Assembly: GCF_004210375.1 (NCBI RefSeq)
Contig: NC_134831.1
Coordinates: forward strand, 43,186,035 to 43,250,034
Source of the DNA: Tachypleus tridentatus
Taxonomy: Eukaryota; Arthropoda; Merostomata; Xiphosura; Limulidae
Length of the DNA: 64,000 nucleotides
Direction of reading: 5' to 3'
How positions within the stretch are numbered: the first letter of the stretch is position 1; the number at the start of each line of letters is the position of its first letter. Positions 35,991 through 48,466 of this stretch are shown piece by piece. A model generated the notes under the pieces. It had not been told where the DNA came from. It did no database searches and worked only from the letters and a program-made list of their open reading frames with translations. Position numbers and translations under genes: made by a program.

Positions 35991-36554
35991 ATTACAAAAC
36001 CAACAAGAAAGAGTACATACAATGCGAAAATTCGGGGTTCATTTGCCTGCAGTGAACATAGGAGAGAACCAATGTGGTTTTATTATTTGTTATAAAATAA
36101 ACAAAGACAATCTTTTTAGAGAAATACCATTTGCCTTTGCAAGAAGAAACTAAAGAGTTGATATATTAAAATCGAAGATTTAATGTTTTACGTATAAAAC
36201 GAAATAGTAAACACAAAGGGTTAAGAAATTAGGTTAAATTATTAATAAAATTGTGTTTCTATAGAGATAAGGTGATGTTGCCATATTATTAAATGTCGAA
36301 ACACAACTTTCAGTAAGGCAAATGATGTCACATACGATCTTGTTTTGTGTATTCCTCGAAAAGAAAATAATTGTATATACATATATAACTTGTAGATTTA
36401 AAGCTAGTTTGAAAGAAACTTTATATTCAATGTACGTTGTTTTCTTAAACTCGGTAATTCACTTAGGTTTTTTGCGTTTTGACCACCATTGTTAGTAAGT
36501 CATTAAATTTATCGATATGCGCACTCGCCACTAAGATACTGGCATACTTTAATA

Positions 36555-36790
36555 TATAGTTTGGTTTGTTTTGAATTTCGTTCAAAACTACATGAGGGCT
36601 GGCTCTACTAGCCGTCCCTAATTTAGCAGTGTAAAACTAAATGGAAAACAGACAAACCAACGCCAACTCTTGGGCTTCTGTTTTATAACGAATAGTGGGA
36701 TTGACTCTTACGTTAAAATGCCTCCATGGCTGAAAAGCCAATCGTGTTTGGTGCGACGAAGTTTGGAACACTCGACAATTTCGGACCAAC
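36555..36790 (-). repeat. Diverged SINE family A, unit 2
   Basis: Counterpart of 3710-3972: reversed tail GTTTGTTTTGAATTTCG near 36564, body AACGAATAGTGGGATTGAC near 36689, and a truncated tRNA head. Confidence 0.65.
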
Positions 36791-36865
36791 ATTGATTTGA
36801 AGTGAATTATTTATATATGTTACAACGACTGGTATGGGTGTAGAAAATTCTATATGGAGAAGCGA

Positions 36866-36901
36866 AAACATTTCGATCTTCTTCGGCCAACGTCAGATTT
36901 A
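36866..36901 (-). ncRNA. Degenerate inverted hammerhead motif, 5' end of PLE (unit 2)
   Basis: On the minus strand the core reads CTGACGT instead of CTGACGA, followed by GGCC, GAAGAA, a mismatched return strand, GAAA and TGTT. A9 is lost, so it is probably dead. Confidence 0.5.
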
Positions 36902-36974
36902 CAAAAAAAATGAGAGAGGTAACTGACCGATAGCTGACCACATGTTTGTAGGCGGTTGTGTATTTACTAACAAA

Positions 36975-37960
36975 TGGCCTAAGCATGAGCAATCCAGTAT
37001 CACCACTTCTAGCCAATATTTTTATGACACAAGTTAAAATACAAGCAATTAACACGTAATTACTTCCACCACAATACTGGTACAGATATGTAGACGACAC
37101 TATAGCGGGATTCAAATCCACAGAACGTACATTTAATTTTTCCATTCTGTTAACTCTATACATCCCAACATTAAATTCATTCACTTGTGAACAGGAAAAA
37201 AGCAAGCAAATACCATTTCTTAATCTCGAAATTACAAGAACCGATACATAGTTTAAAACAGGAATCCACCGTAAAATCACCCATACTGGATTATACATTA
37301 CTTGGAACTCATCACTTGAAACAAAACAAAAACACATCATACTAAGAAACAATAAACACAGCCATTAAACTCTGCTTGACAGATATAATCGACGAATTAG
37401 ACAAAATAAAACAATACTTCATCAACATAAATAAGTTTCTTCCACAAGCAGTAGAAAACATTATACGCAAACACCTAGACAAAAAGCAAATTCAACCAAG
37501 AAAAATAAATATACCCCACGAATTAAACAATCACGAAACCGTATATGGCTGCATACCATATATTCTTGATATCAGCGGAAAAATAACCAACATTTTTCAG
37601 AAACTAGCAACAAAATATGACATTTCAGTTGATAGTAAATTTATTTAAAAACCAGGCAGAAAACTAAGGTCTATACCATGTAAAAATCACAGTGACAAGC
37701 ACCACACCAACATTATTTATAAAATACAATGTGATAACTGCCACGACTTCTATTTTGGAGAAACAAGTAGAAAAATGAAAACCAGATTCAAAGAACATAA
37801 AAAGTCAGCTTCACACGTTGTCGAAAACTGCAAATCAAAGAGACACAACATAACCATAAATAAACAGCCAAATACTCAATAAAGAAAGAAACATAAACAA
37901 ACGCAAAATTAAAGAAACCTTACTTTTAGAACATCTCAAGCCCAAAATAAACCAATACAA
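36975..37960 (+). pseudogene. PLE RT and GIY-YIG endonuclease, frameshifted
   Basis: Across frames: MSNPVSPLLANIFMTQV (RT), WYRYVDDTIAGF (catalytic site), then a long open stretch from 37376 (DELDKIKQYFININKF, AVENIIRKHLDKKQ, NIFQKLATKYDIS), a stop at about 37646, and the endonuclease NIIYKIQCDNC, FYFGETSRKMKTRFKEHKKS. The YIG-like motif is YFG. Several stops and shifts rule out function. Confidence 0.82.
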
Positions 37961-38091
37961 AGGAACGCCTTTATACCTGTATTAATAAATATAATCAAAC
38001 ATTTAGGCACGCCCTATACTTCCCACACGCAATTACACAAATCCTTAAACATGAGGTCAAATACCGATCGGTTACCTCTTTCCTTATTTAT

Positions 38092-38129
38092 GAACCTGAC
38101 GATGACTGAAGAAGGTCGAAACGTTGTTC
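38092..38129 (+). ncRNA. Hammerhead ribozyme, intact core, 3' end of PLE (unit 2)
   Basis: GAAC, CTGACGA, stem II GACT/GGTC (one G-T wobble) with a GAAGAA loop, GAAA, CGTT, GTTC. The core, the palindromic ACGT and the 4-bp stem I are identical to those at 18853. Confidence 0.8.
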
Positions 38130-38555
38130 GCTCCTCCACATAGAATTTTTTCAAACCATAGAACTCGTTTGTACATACATATTTTTCACTACAAGTTGTT
38201 TTTTTCGTCATCAAAAATATGAATTATTTTTTTGTATATAATAGAAAAGTAATTTTCCAACAAACTAAATACATATACAAATTCATACATCATTCCTCTC
38301 TTGTTTGTGTCAAAAACTGTCAAACAATAAAAAAGATTACACTCACATTAATGATGGAAGCCATCTGTTATAAGACACAAGGTTTATTGAGGTTTGCGCA
38401 TGCACACAAACAGAACAGTTGTTATACAAGAATAAAAATAATTTGAAAAAGTTATTTTCCTCTCTGTGAAATCACAGCATTTTAATGTATCATATTTTGG
38501 GTGATGGTTAAAATTACTATTGCTATAAATAAGAAAAGGAAGAAAGAGTATTAGC

Positions 38556-38670
38556 TTTGTGTTTTCTTAGAGAAAAACCACAGGAGGTTATTTGCTGAGT
38601 TTACTGACTAGAATCGAACCCCTGTTTCTAGTTTTTGAAATCCGAAGACATACCGCTGTACTAACAAAAG
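38556..38670 (-). repeat. Third tRNA-related SINE-like repeat, unit 2
   Basis: Reversed head with AGAATCGAACCCCTGTTTC (B-box-like) and CATACCGCTGTACTA. It is present only in this unit at this place. The 102-codon open frame at 38592-38900 runs out of this repeat and is not a gene. Confidence 0.5.
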
Positions 38671-39926
38671 TGGAAACAATAGCGGCATCTGTAAGTAGCT
38701 ATTTTATTATATTTATAGCACTAGCGGAAAGCAATCCAGAACAGATACAGTGTAAATATTACAAATTTTACTCTTTAATCGCGTTTCATAGTGACTTTTA
38801 CTTTGCTAATTACATCAAGTTAAAAATATCTACTGTTTACAATGAATTAATATATTCCAGATTAACTTTTGTAAGATATCACTTTCCTAATTTCAGTTAA
38901 GCTGGTCTTCTGTTTATTCTAAGCCTTTGATTCACTAAAATAAGCAGGTACTAAAGTAAGCCAGATGTATCATGATTTCACGTTTCTTATCATTCGATAT
39001 TACGTAAGAATCACGCAATCTTCGATCTGAATTGTAGTTCTAACAAAACTATGTGAAGCAAATGACGTAAACCTTACACAACTTATCTAAAAAAAAGTGT
39101 ATTCAGATTTATTAATGATGTGTTAATAAGGGTTTATTGTTGTTTCTGGATGAGATGAGATCCTAAATACGCCACTATATAACATGTTCCGCTTCCATGG
39201 GGAACATTGAAAGCTATAGTGTTCGGAACAATGTTCTGCAATTCTACAGCCCTTAACAATTATGACATACAGTTATTACAGTTATTCCACAACAAAAGAA
39301 TAAAGAAAATTTTATAATAGAATACTTAACCTTGTGTTCAATGTACCAAGGCAAAAACTCGATAAGGTAGACGTTTCTTATATCATTGAAACTGAGTGAT
39401 TTTGCAAATGCATTAGCTTTTAGTAAGTTTTAAAGAATTTCTTCCTTTTTATATTGGCGTTAACAGAATATGTTTTTGACGTCATCTTAATTAATCCTTT
39501 CATATGTCTAATTCTATAACACTGATTGACTGATTACAGTACATTACAAAATTTTTACTTTTTCTTGTTCCTGAACAGAAGATGTTATTTCCCAATTGAT
39601 TATGCCTAAGTAAATGGTAAATACCTATATTTCTCTTCAAACTTTGCTTTTGTGACCTTGGAGCGTATAACGTTGTTCGTTTTTGTATACCTTTAGTTTA
39701 TTTACATGTAAATCTTGATTCATATGTTGTTTTATTCAGACCTTATGGAAATGAAAATGTGCAGATTTGGATGTTTTTAAATAGAAAATAGGTTAATTTC
39801 TAAATTTCATTATCCAGGTCAGAAAACAAAGGTTTGAAGAGAATAACGGCCATTTTCTGTATTTCTAAAACACAAGCAATTAAGAAATAGCACATACTAT
39901 CCAGGATCAAAATTTGTGTTACACAT

Positions 39927-40050
39927 TGTTATTTGGAATTCAGTACAAAGCTACACAATGGACTATATGTGCTCTTAGCATCACGGGTATAGAAACCCGG
40001 TTTCTTGTAGTGTGAGTACTCAGTCACACCACTGTGCCAATGGAGGGTTT
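39927..40050 (-). repeat. tRNA-derived SINE family B upstream of MFS copy 3
   Basis: Counterpart of 22651-22772: ATTTGGAATTCAGTACAAAGC, GAAACCCGGTTTCTTGTAG, CACACCACTGTGCCA. It ends about 200 bp before exon 1. Confidence 0.78.
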
Positions 40051-42774
40051 ATAATACTGAAGAATTGCTTCAAGTAATGACCAGACAATTGAGACCAAAT
40101 AATCAATACACTTTTTACAGTTGCAGTTGTATGGTGTGATTAGGTAAATGCTCTATAACATGAATGTGCATAACTATAGATAGCTATATTCTTAATTTAG
40201 TTAAATCTATAAAGAACTAGTTTTATTCGTAGAGAAAATCAGCAGAATGAAAGTTCGACTCTTGGTGTCAGTTGCTGGATGATTCCTGATTTGTCTGGCA
40301 CTCGGTACAATACTAACGTTTGGAAACATCACTTCTTACATAACTTCTTACCTAAAACAAAGAGTCAACAAGGACACAACATATGAAGAAACTAGCTGGA
40401 TTTTCTATGCATTTATCTCTACATGTTCATTGTTGTACTTGGAAGGCAAACTAGGTTCTCTCATTGGACGTCGCTGGAGTATGATTATTGGTTCTTGTGT
40501 TTTTCGGTAAGATGTATGATTGTATTTATATGTAATAATAATAATGACTGATAGAAACAATGGCAACAGGTTTATTTAATTCATGAATGTAAATAGTATC
40601 ATATACAATCACAATACACCTGTAATTAACAAAACTTAATAAAGTTTGTATTAATATAGAGACGTCATCAGAATTTTCATTGAAAGAGAACAACAACTTT
40701 TTACTGAAATAGAGGGATTACTACAAGGTATTTGGGTTTTATGAAGTGAAAATTAATCGTCACTTTTCATCTATTTGAGGTAAATGAATATAAGTTTTAC
40801 GTTCTTCTCTTTTTAGTTTATGTACTTTGTGAGATAGAAAATTTTACTTTTATTTTGCTTTGGTTTTGTTTCCTGTTCATTTGATGATCCTTCTATCATT
40901 TAGTTCATCTATGTAGTTTAGACGTATTCAAATGTTAATTAACGTTTTATCTGGTGCACAAATTTATTCCAATATACACCTATTATTAAATTAACACGAT
41001 TTCTTAATTCATTAAAATAGTTAACAGCACTGATATTATGTTATATTGCTTGAAGCAGGACAGGCATTATTTCTTAACTGAAATTTGGATTATTTAAAAA
41101 TTTTGTATCCCTACTCTATGAACGTTTTCTCTCCGATTTGTTATTTTCTCGAAATTTAAGAAATTTAGTGCACATTGAGTTTACTTAATTCAGAGATAGA
41201 AAAGTTATTTACTGATAGAATTGAGAATTATTGTAGTTGTTTTTAAATTAAGTTACTCGATCAGTTTGTACGTTCATAAGTTAATCCTACATTCGTTTGA
41301 CACCGCTTGTTGAAAATTTAAAGTGCCTTAAAATAGGCTTGAAAATGAATCTGGTATAGTAAACATTTATTTAAGAAACATATTAACTTGTTATCATTAT
41401 ATAAATTGAAATTGGCATTATCTCTCAAATAATACTACTAAACCGACTTAATAACAAAACACGTTACTGTAGTGGATTGCTGATAATATAATATTTGTTC
41501 AACTCTGAAAATGAAAACACGGTGCAAGACAGGAAATTTATTGGGAGTATGGAAATTAACAAAATAGGAAGAAGTATTGTGAGGACTTTGTAACTCTCTG
41601 AAGAGCAAGCACAAATAAAATACCATTTATTTTGTAGTGATAACAATTTTATCACAAGAAGAGCACCAGAAATAGCACGTGACAGCCTACTAAGGTCATC
41701 AATAAATCCTGCAGAAAGAAGTTTTTATTAGTCTCAGTAATGATATTAACTGTCTTTAAATGCATTGACAACAGTTCATAGTTTGAGCAGAAAAACAAAG
41801 ATGACGTTGCGATATATCACTATGAAATATGTTGGCATTATGTATAAAATTTAGATATGGTGGCGCTGTATGTGGACGACAAAGACATACTGTATATTTA
41901 AAGGAACAGAAGGAAATCTAGAATAATGATACTGCATTGGAAGAGCAAATATGAAAGTGATAAAATGGAATAGGAGAGATAGTAATCTTTTATTTTTCGA
42001 TTTCAAAGACAGCTGTACATATAATATATATTTTTTGTTAATGAGAATGTTATGTGTGTGTAATTCTCGTAGTTCTCGTACTGGCGTATTTATTCAAGTT
42101 AAATAAAAACGTTTTTGTCTGTTAGTTTTGGAATAGCAGTAACGTACTGGAGTATACAACACAGCTTCGTAACAACGATAATAACTTATGGAGTGATTGA
42201 TACTTTGGGATTTGTCTGTTGTTTTGGTCACCCAGTGGTCACTGTTGTCGAGGTGAGCACTGTTGTTTCGAAAATATCTCAATTAAAAATATTAAAAAAA
42301 ACAGATAATTTCTCATTCCATTTGATGAAAAAATATCATTTAACTAGTTTATATCTATTGATATAAAGCACCATACATATTAGTATATACATCTGTATAT
42401 CCATGTTAACGTCCACAGGTAACCTGCAATTGTTATACAAGATAAGTTAAATCTTCGAATTGTTTTAATTCTTAAATTCACCATACTTGTATAAACTCTT
42501 ATAAAAATGTATCAGTAATTATTCCGCAGGGTATCTACACTCTGTATGTGACACTCCACGTCACGAAGGGGTTGAAAAGAGGACATGATGAGGATGCCGT
42601 GAAATCTTATAAATTAATAAATCAAGAAATATTTTCTTTCAATTTTTTATGTATACATTTTATTTTCTACTTTAAGTACATCGACTAACAACAATATCAA
42701 ACGATAATTTTGTTGCTATGCAATATGTTTTAAAAGACATTTTTGATCGTGGTGTTACCAACTTGTTTTTCTAC

Positions 42775-43060
42775 GGGCCCGGCATAGTCAAGCGGATCAA
42801 GGCGTGCCTCTCGTAATCTGAGGGTCGCAGGTTCGCATAACCGTCGCGCCAAACATGCTCGCCCTTTCAGCCGTGGGGACGTTATAAAGTGACGGTTATT
42901 CCCACTATTCGTTGGTAAAAGAGTAGCCCAAGAGTTGGCAGTGGGTGGTGATGACTAGCTGCCTTCCTTCTGGTCTTACACTGTTAAATTAGGGACAGCT
43001 AGCACAGATAGCCTTAGAGTAGCTTTGTATGAAATTCAAAAAGAAACAAACAAACAAAAG
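42775..43060 (+). repeat. tRNA-derived SINE family A, full length, intron 2 of copy 3
   Basis: Head GGGCCCGGCATAGTCAAGC, B-box-like GCAGGTTCGCATAACC, body GGCAGTGGGTGGTGATGAC, and tail AAACAAACAAACAAA. The target duplication TTTTTCTAC lies at 42766-42774 and about 43062-43070. It is absent from the same intron in units 1, 2 and 4. Confidence 0.9.
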
Positions 43061-43100
43061 CTTTTTCTACATATTAGTTGTCAACCCAATTGATGTTTAC

Positions 43101-43216
43101 CTCTCACTGGCAGAACACTATGTCTGCGGACTTACAAGTAAAAAGAGGTTTCGATACCCTTTATTGGCTGAGCACAAATAGGCAATTGTGTAGATTAGTG
43201 CTTAAAACAAAACAAG
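43101..43216 (+). repeat. SINE family B in intron 2, unit 3
   Basis: Counterpart of 8597-8720: CACTGGCAGAACACTATGTC, GGTTTCGATACCC, and tail GTGCTTAAAACAAAACAAG. Confidence 0.7.
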
Positions 43217-46200
43217 AAAATCAACCAGTTGATTTGTAATAATTATTACTATGTGAATACATCACGAATACATTTCATGAATGACCTTTATTTTGGTTGA
43301 TTCAAAATGGAATTTACTGACGTTTGACTGCCTTCAGTACTTGTTCTCTGCCTCTGCGTTTGTGAAACTTGATTTCGCAAAAATATTATTTTTGTAGTTA
43401 GGTATGAGAATTGAGCTTAGGATACACAACGGTGGGCTGATATTGGTTGGGTCCTTAACATATTTTGACCTGCGGTATTCTCTTCCACTTGGAACTATCA
43501 CTATTGTGTAGACGAGATTTCTAATCCTGTATATCTATAATAAAATGGACGTGTCTAAGGTGCAAATACATATCGTTGCCATTAATAACAAGATAATATC
43601 TTGTTGATATAATACGTTTCTAAACGTTTCTACATTGACTAAACGATATAAAATTTAACTTGATTATTTCAAAAGACGAGTCACAAAATAAATTAACATT
43701 TTCTTTCACAGTTGTTTCCGAAGAAGAAAGGCTTCGTGACAGGAATAGTTGCTTCAGGGTTAGCTCTAACTCCTATTTTTATGAATAGTGTGCAGACATT
43801 CTTTGTGAACCTTAATAATCTCCCACCTGCTTCTGATGGGTAAGTTACAAATTTCTGTAAAATTTCGTGACTTTTCCACATATAAAACACAGACTACTTG
43901 TTATAATTATAAAGATTGTAAAATCGTGCTATAATGGAACTTTATACGACACTGAAAAAAAAAAAATGCTGCGGGTTGTGCAAACCACAACATCGCGAAA
44001 TTTTTATTGTGTGTTCATGTAGATTTGCAACAAGAGTCACAATATTCCCGTTTCGTCTCCGTTTCTAATTTCGTAGAACGTTTCATCATTCTCAGGGTAC
44101 AAATATGACGTCATGAATTCATCTAACGGGGATGTAAATTGCTGGCACCATCTGCATAAATATCACAATACTGTATGTTGTATGTACATGTAAATAATTA
44201 GTAGGATGTGAACATGTGTATATTTTGCTCCGTTTTTGTAACCACTACTTTGGCCTTGTTGATGGACTTCCATAAAATATGGCAAGACGGATTGTTGGTT
44301 ATGAGAGGAGATATATGCAAACTTACCGTTTCATATTTAGTTTTTGCTATTTTTGCTGTTTTTACGGGCGTTTTTTTACGCAGAACTTTATTTTTCTTTA
44401 TTTTCAAGATTTTTTTTAGTTATATATCAGGGAAAAAACTTTTTATTTTCTAAAACAACCTTTCATTAATCATGAATTTACATAACTGCCGTCCAAAGTA
44501 CGGGTATCTTAGCTAGTCATATATAACCCATCAGATCATGCATATTATTATTTTCACTCATTATTCATCATTTTTTATTTAAAATATTTACAATATCTTC
44601 AAAGGGTTATATTTCATAAATTATTTTTTCATTAAATTCATGAAAATTAGAAATATGTAATGTTAGATGTTGAAACACGGTGAAAGACATTTTAGATTCC
44701 AGGCTGGTGGAAGGTATTCGAAAGACACAAATATTGAATTACATCAGGAATTGAAGCTATAATTTATCCACGTGTTTTATTTATTAGTTTTGTGCGTTGA
44801 TTTCGTTGTTTATAGTTAAACATAAAGATACACCTTGGATTATCTGTATTATCGAAATATGGTTTCTAACGTTATAAATAAGTCCACGTTAAGTGGAGTG
44901 ATGCTGTTTAATCTCATCACTATAGTATTAAATTAATTCTTACGTCACTTTAGTTTTTTATTAACAAGTAAACGTTAAACATTCATTCAGATATTTTTAC
45001 AAAGATGAAATTATAGAAAGTGTTCCTGCTTTGTTTCTGATAACGGCATGTTTTACCGGTGGCATTCTACTGATTGTGTTACTTATGTATAAAGAACTAC
45101 CACAAGACTTAAAACAGGTTAGAGCAGTCTGAATGAAGTAGTTTATTAAACATTTTAGGCTGCAAAGTAAATCTTTATCATAGGATATGAAGAAGTGCGA
45201 CTTATTTACTGGTGACAGTTTTTGTGAAGTGAGCTGGGAATCTTTTAATTCTTAATAGTAAAATTTCTGTGGACGTATGTTAAATTCCAACCAAATTATA
45301 AAAATAATTCATTTGCAACCAAATATATTGAATCTCTGGGGATATATCCTCTTAACGCTCTAAAATGCTCATTTCAACTTCTATTTGTGTTTCACGTTGA
45401 TCACATAATTCATACAAATCTAGATGATTTATAAACATGAGTTGTTGTAAGATAAGTAACTTCTCATTAAACCCAAACTTTGCTTATTTGAATCACGTTT
45501 TAAACGCTTCATTATTCTTAGTAATACTATTTGAAAATAAGCGTAAGAGTTTTACAGATTATTAATAAGTACCATTACTCTACGTGTTCCAGATATGTTT
45601 GTTTAATTTAATAGTACCTGAGTTATTCTTCCCTCTTCAGTATCTAAGAATCTTCTGTTAAAAAAATATAGTGTTACTGCGTATTTTGAAAAAAAATTTT
45701 GGCATGTGTGAATCGAAGCTGTAAGGTCAGGTGTTTATACTAATATATAGAAACGTTGGTAGAATTAAATTTTCATCTAAAGAGGCTCAGCCAGGGCTAA
45801 ATATAAAGAAATATTGTGCGTTTTTTAAAGAAAACAGCCTCTAGTAAAATGATGGCTTAATCACCTCGTTAAAAAAATCAGAAAAGTTGACACTTCTATT
45901 TTCCATTATATTGTATTGTCAGTTTCTGTACATACAGAAGAAATGTATTCATATTTCTAACCCAGGAAGAAACAGTATCCAGTGAACTAACACATATGTG
46001 TCAAACGTCTAGGCATTCGTGCATAAAAGAATCAAGTACAAAAACTCGGGACTGTAGAACAACAATAAATAATGAAAAACTATCTACATCATTTAAAGAA
46101 ACTCCAGCCAATTCGAACGCTGATGACCAACAACCGTACAGAAATAATGAGCCGAACTTCATATGTCACCAACAGAAGCTCTGAAAATGAAAGAATTTTA

Positions 46201-47886
46201 TCTTTTGTCAATAGTTTGTATGTGCTCATATTACCCATAAAAGTTTGTTAATGTATTTTACAAGATAAGTAGTATCTGTAACTTTTAACTACCATAACTA
46301 AGATTACCCTTTAAAAATATTAATTTTAATGCCATTATAAACCGTCTTGAAGTGCGACATAGAAGAAACTTTGCAAACAACCATTGAGTGCAAATTTCTA
46401 ACCTTATATAAAATTAGCAGAAGTTATATTTAGAAACTAAGTAACAACTCCAGGTCTGTGTTAAAACAATCTAACCGGAGTGATTACATTTTTTCAGACA
46501 TATGGACAGACGTTTATAAAAGACGATACTTTTCCTTCTTTCGTCTGTTCTGTAGCTGGAGCTGTTCATGCTCTCAGCCGAGTGACAGTGGGCTTAATTC
46601 AGGACAAAATATCTTACAAGGTAAAAACGTGTAAAAAGGTGATTGAACTTATGTTGTTATTTAAATTATTAAAATAATATTTGTTGTGTTGAATGTATAA
46701 AATTTTTGTGGTTAAGTAGTAAAATAGAGAGCTCAGAATAATAAATTTTCTTTTGAGCTCTTTTTTATAACAACATAGCCCATTCTTTGATGTCGAGAAA
46801 ATCCACTTGTAGAGAAACATATCACTGTCAGATCACTCACCTAATCAGTCGATTTGATAAGTAATCAGTTTATCTCACCAAAATAAAAGGATAAGAAACA
46901 TACACCTGATCCAAACTCTGGACCGAATAATTAGTACTTGTCATAAAAACACATCTCTGGATGAAACATAATGATTTCTTTCTTTCTTTATAGCTGTTGT
47001 CTTATGTTTCTTGTATTTTAACTTTGTTTTTTTGACTTTAGCCACTTTAAGTTATAATATATTACATCTTCAGTTAACGAGTCTTCTCTTGCTGGGAATA
47101 CAGACAATATTCCTGTTTACTATGGTGGCGACATCTCTTGAAGGAAAAGTTACGTACATGATCTGGATTTGTGGATTTCATTTTACATTTTCTCTTGCTT
47201 TTGTCTGTATTCCGGCTGCTGATGCTGAAGTTTTTGGATCGAAATACACTGCTGAAATTTTCGGAATGGTATTTTTTACATCAGTAAGTTTACAACACTA
47301 TATAAATTTTTTGTTACTAAAACAACACTGAGTAAATGTTTCTGAAAATAAATTATTGAACTATATATAATCAAGTTTATTTAAAGACTAACTCTCTTTG
47401 TGAAAGTGTAATTACCTTAAAACCACGATATTTTCTGGATTTGAAATTATCCGAAATAAAATTGATATATTTCTACAATACGTTTAGTAAACATAACGAG
47501 TTTTAATTGATAATTCATGGCTTTATATTTCAGACGGCTTCCTTCTTTCTCTGGTCCTTATTTATACATTGTATTATTTCTACGTTGGAATGGTTTGCCA
47601 CATTTTGTGTGACAGCGACTCTTTCTTTCATAGGTCAGAAAGATTTTGTTTTAGTTTATGAATAAGAAGTGTTCTATTTTAGTGTATTTTAAAGATCAGC
47701 GTTTATTTTTATCGCTTGTTTCCGTGAAAAAAATAAATGCAAAAGATGTCAGTTTCACAACGTAAAGTAACTACCATGTTTTTTAGTAATTAGAAACTGT
47801 CGCTACCTGAAACACTCAAGAGCAAGGAAGTCTTAATATTATTTGAATCACAACTGGTGTAATAAGTTCTGCTATTAAGCGAAATG

Positions 47887-48011
47887 ATGTTGTTTTGAAT
47901 TAAGCACAAAGCTACACAATGAGCTCTTTGTGCTCTGTACACCACCAATATCGAAACCCAGTTCTTAGCGTTCTAAGTCCACAGAGATACCGCTTAGCCA
48001 TTGGGGGCAAA
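47887..48011 (-). repeat. tRNA-derived SINE family B in intron 8 of MFS copy 3
   Basis: Reversed tail TGTTTTGAATTAAGCACAAAG, body CACAATGAGCTCTTTGTGC, and head ATCGAAACCCAGTTCTTAGC to GGGGGC. The 7-bp flanks CGAAATG (47880-47886 and 48012-48018) look like the target duplication. Absent in units 2 and 4. Confidence 0.82.
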
Positions 48012-48466
48012 CGAAATGCATCATGTGTAATGAATGTATTATTACACACTCGTGTTTTCGGATAAAGCATAATGGAGCAAAAAGGTGTTGTTAAAAAATA
48101 GATAAAGCGTAGCAGTGTTTTCTTGTGAACTATGCAATTATCAAAATTAATTACAGTTACTTAATTATGGGATTAAATCTATTACGACATATAGGTTATG
48201 AGATTGATTCAGTTTGATGTACATTAATCATGTAATATAAATTATAGTGAAATACTTAATAATAATTAATGAACATATATTACGTGATTGCGTAACGATA
48301 AATAATACATAATTTTATTTAAATATGCCTGTTTGTTTGCTTTTTTCTTTTCATAGGGATACTTGTGACTGTATTTTTCCCTGAAGCACAACGCACACAA
48401 CCTTTAATATCAAGAAATTTTGACAGGAACAGCGCGGGACCTAGTTTTGGGTCTTTTGAACATTAG

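Larger units (their letters stand above)
36810..38210 (+). mobile_element. Penelope-like element, decayed (unit 2)
   Basis: Order: inverted terminal segment with a degenerate minus-strand hammerhead (36866-36901), RT fragments with YVDD at 37087-37098, linker and GIY-YIG endonuclease (about 37376-37970), 3' UTR, plus-strand hammerhead (38092-38129), and terminal TTTTTTCGTCATC. The N-terminal half of the RT is absent, as in the related copies. Confidence 0.82.
22972..40246 (+). repeat. Tandem segmental duplication, unit 2 (~17.3 kb)
   Basis: This is the second full unit, from MFS exon 1 of copy 2 to exon 1 of copy 3. Its gene part is shortened by deletions in exon 1 and across exons 5-8. Its intergenic part (28149-34100) is the longest of the array and contains segments found singly in unit 1 (about 30539-31850) and unit 3 (about 32250-33990). 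The PLE at 36810-38210 matches those of units 1 and 3 in position and orientation. Confidence 0.85.
40247..48466 (+). pseudogene. MFS transporter pseudogene, copy 3 (nearly intact, 9 exons)
   Basis: This copy is the reference for the gene model. Exons: 40247-40506, 42126-42252, 43712-43839, 44991-45117, 45966-46264, 46498-46620, 47074-47283, 47534-47633 and 48357-48466. The phases agree and give about 494 codons, a normal MFS length. Exon 1 encodes TM1, a loop (LTFGNITSYI) and TM2 ending in MFS motif A (GKLGSLIGRR). Exon 2 covers TM3, exon 3 TM4-5 (FPKKKGFVTG, VQTFFVN) and exon 4 TM6. Exon 5 encodes a polar central loop then TM7. Exon 6 carries the C-half motif (RVTVGLIQDKISYK), and exons 7-9 hold TM9-12 and a short tail. 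Lesions seen: TGA at codon 12, a 1-nt deletion in exon 5 (about 46150), and an exon 5 donor changed from GT to AT. The other splice sites are canonical. The substrate cannot be predicted. Sequencing error is the main alternative for single lesions, but three together make a pseudogene likely. Confidence 0.8.

Noticed and set aside
38592-38900. 102-codon open frame upstream of MFS copy 3
   Set aside because: It begins inside a tRNA-related repeat and continues into noncoding upstream sequence that is not open in the other units.
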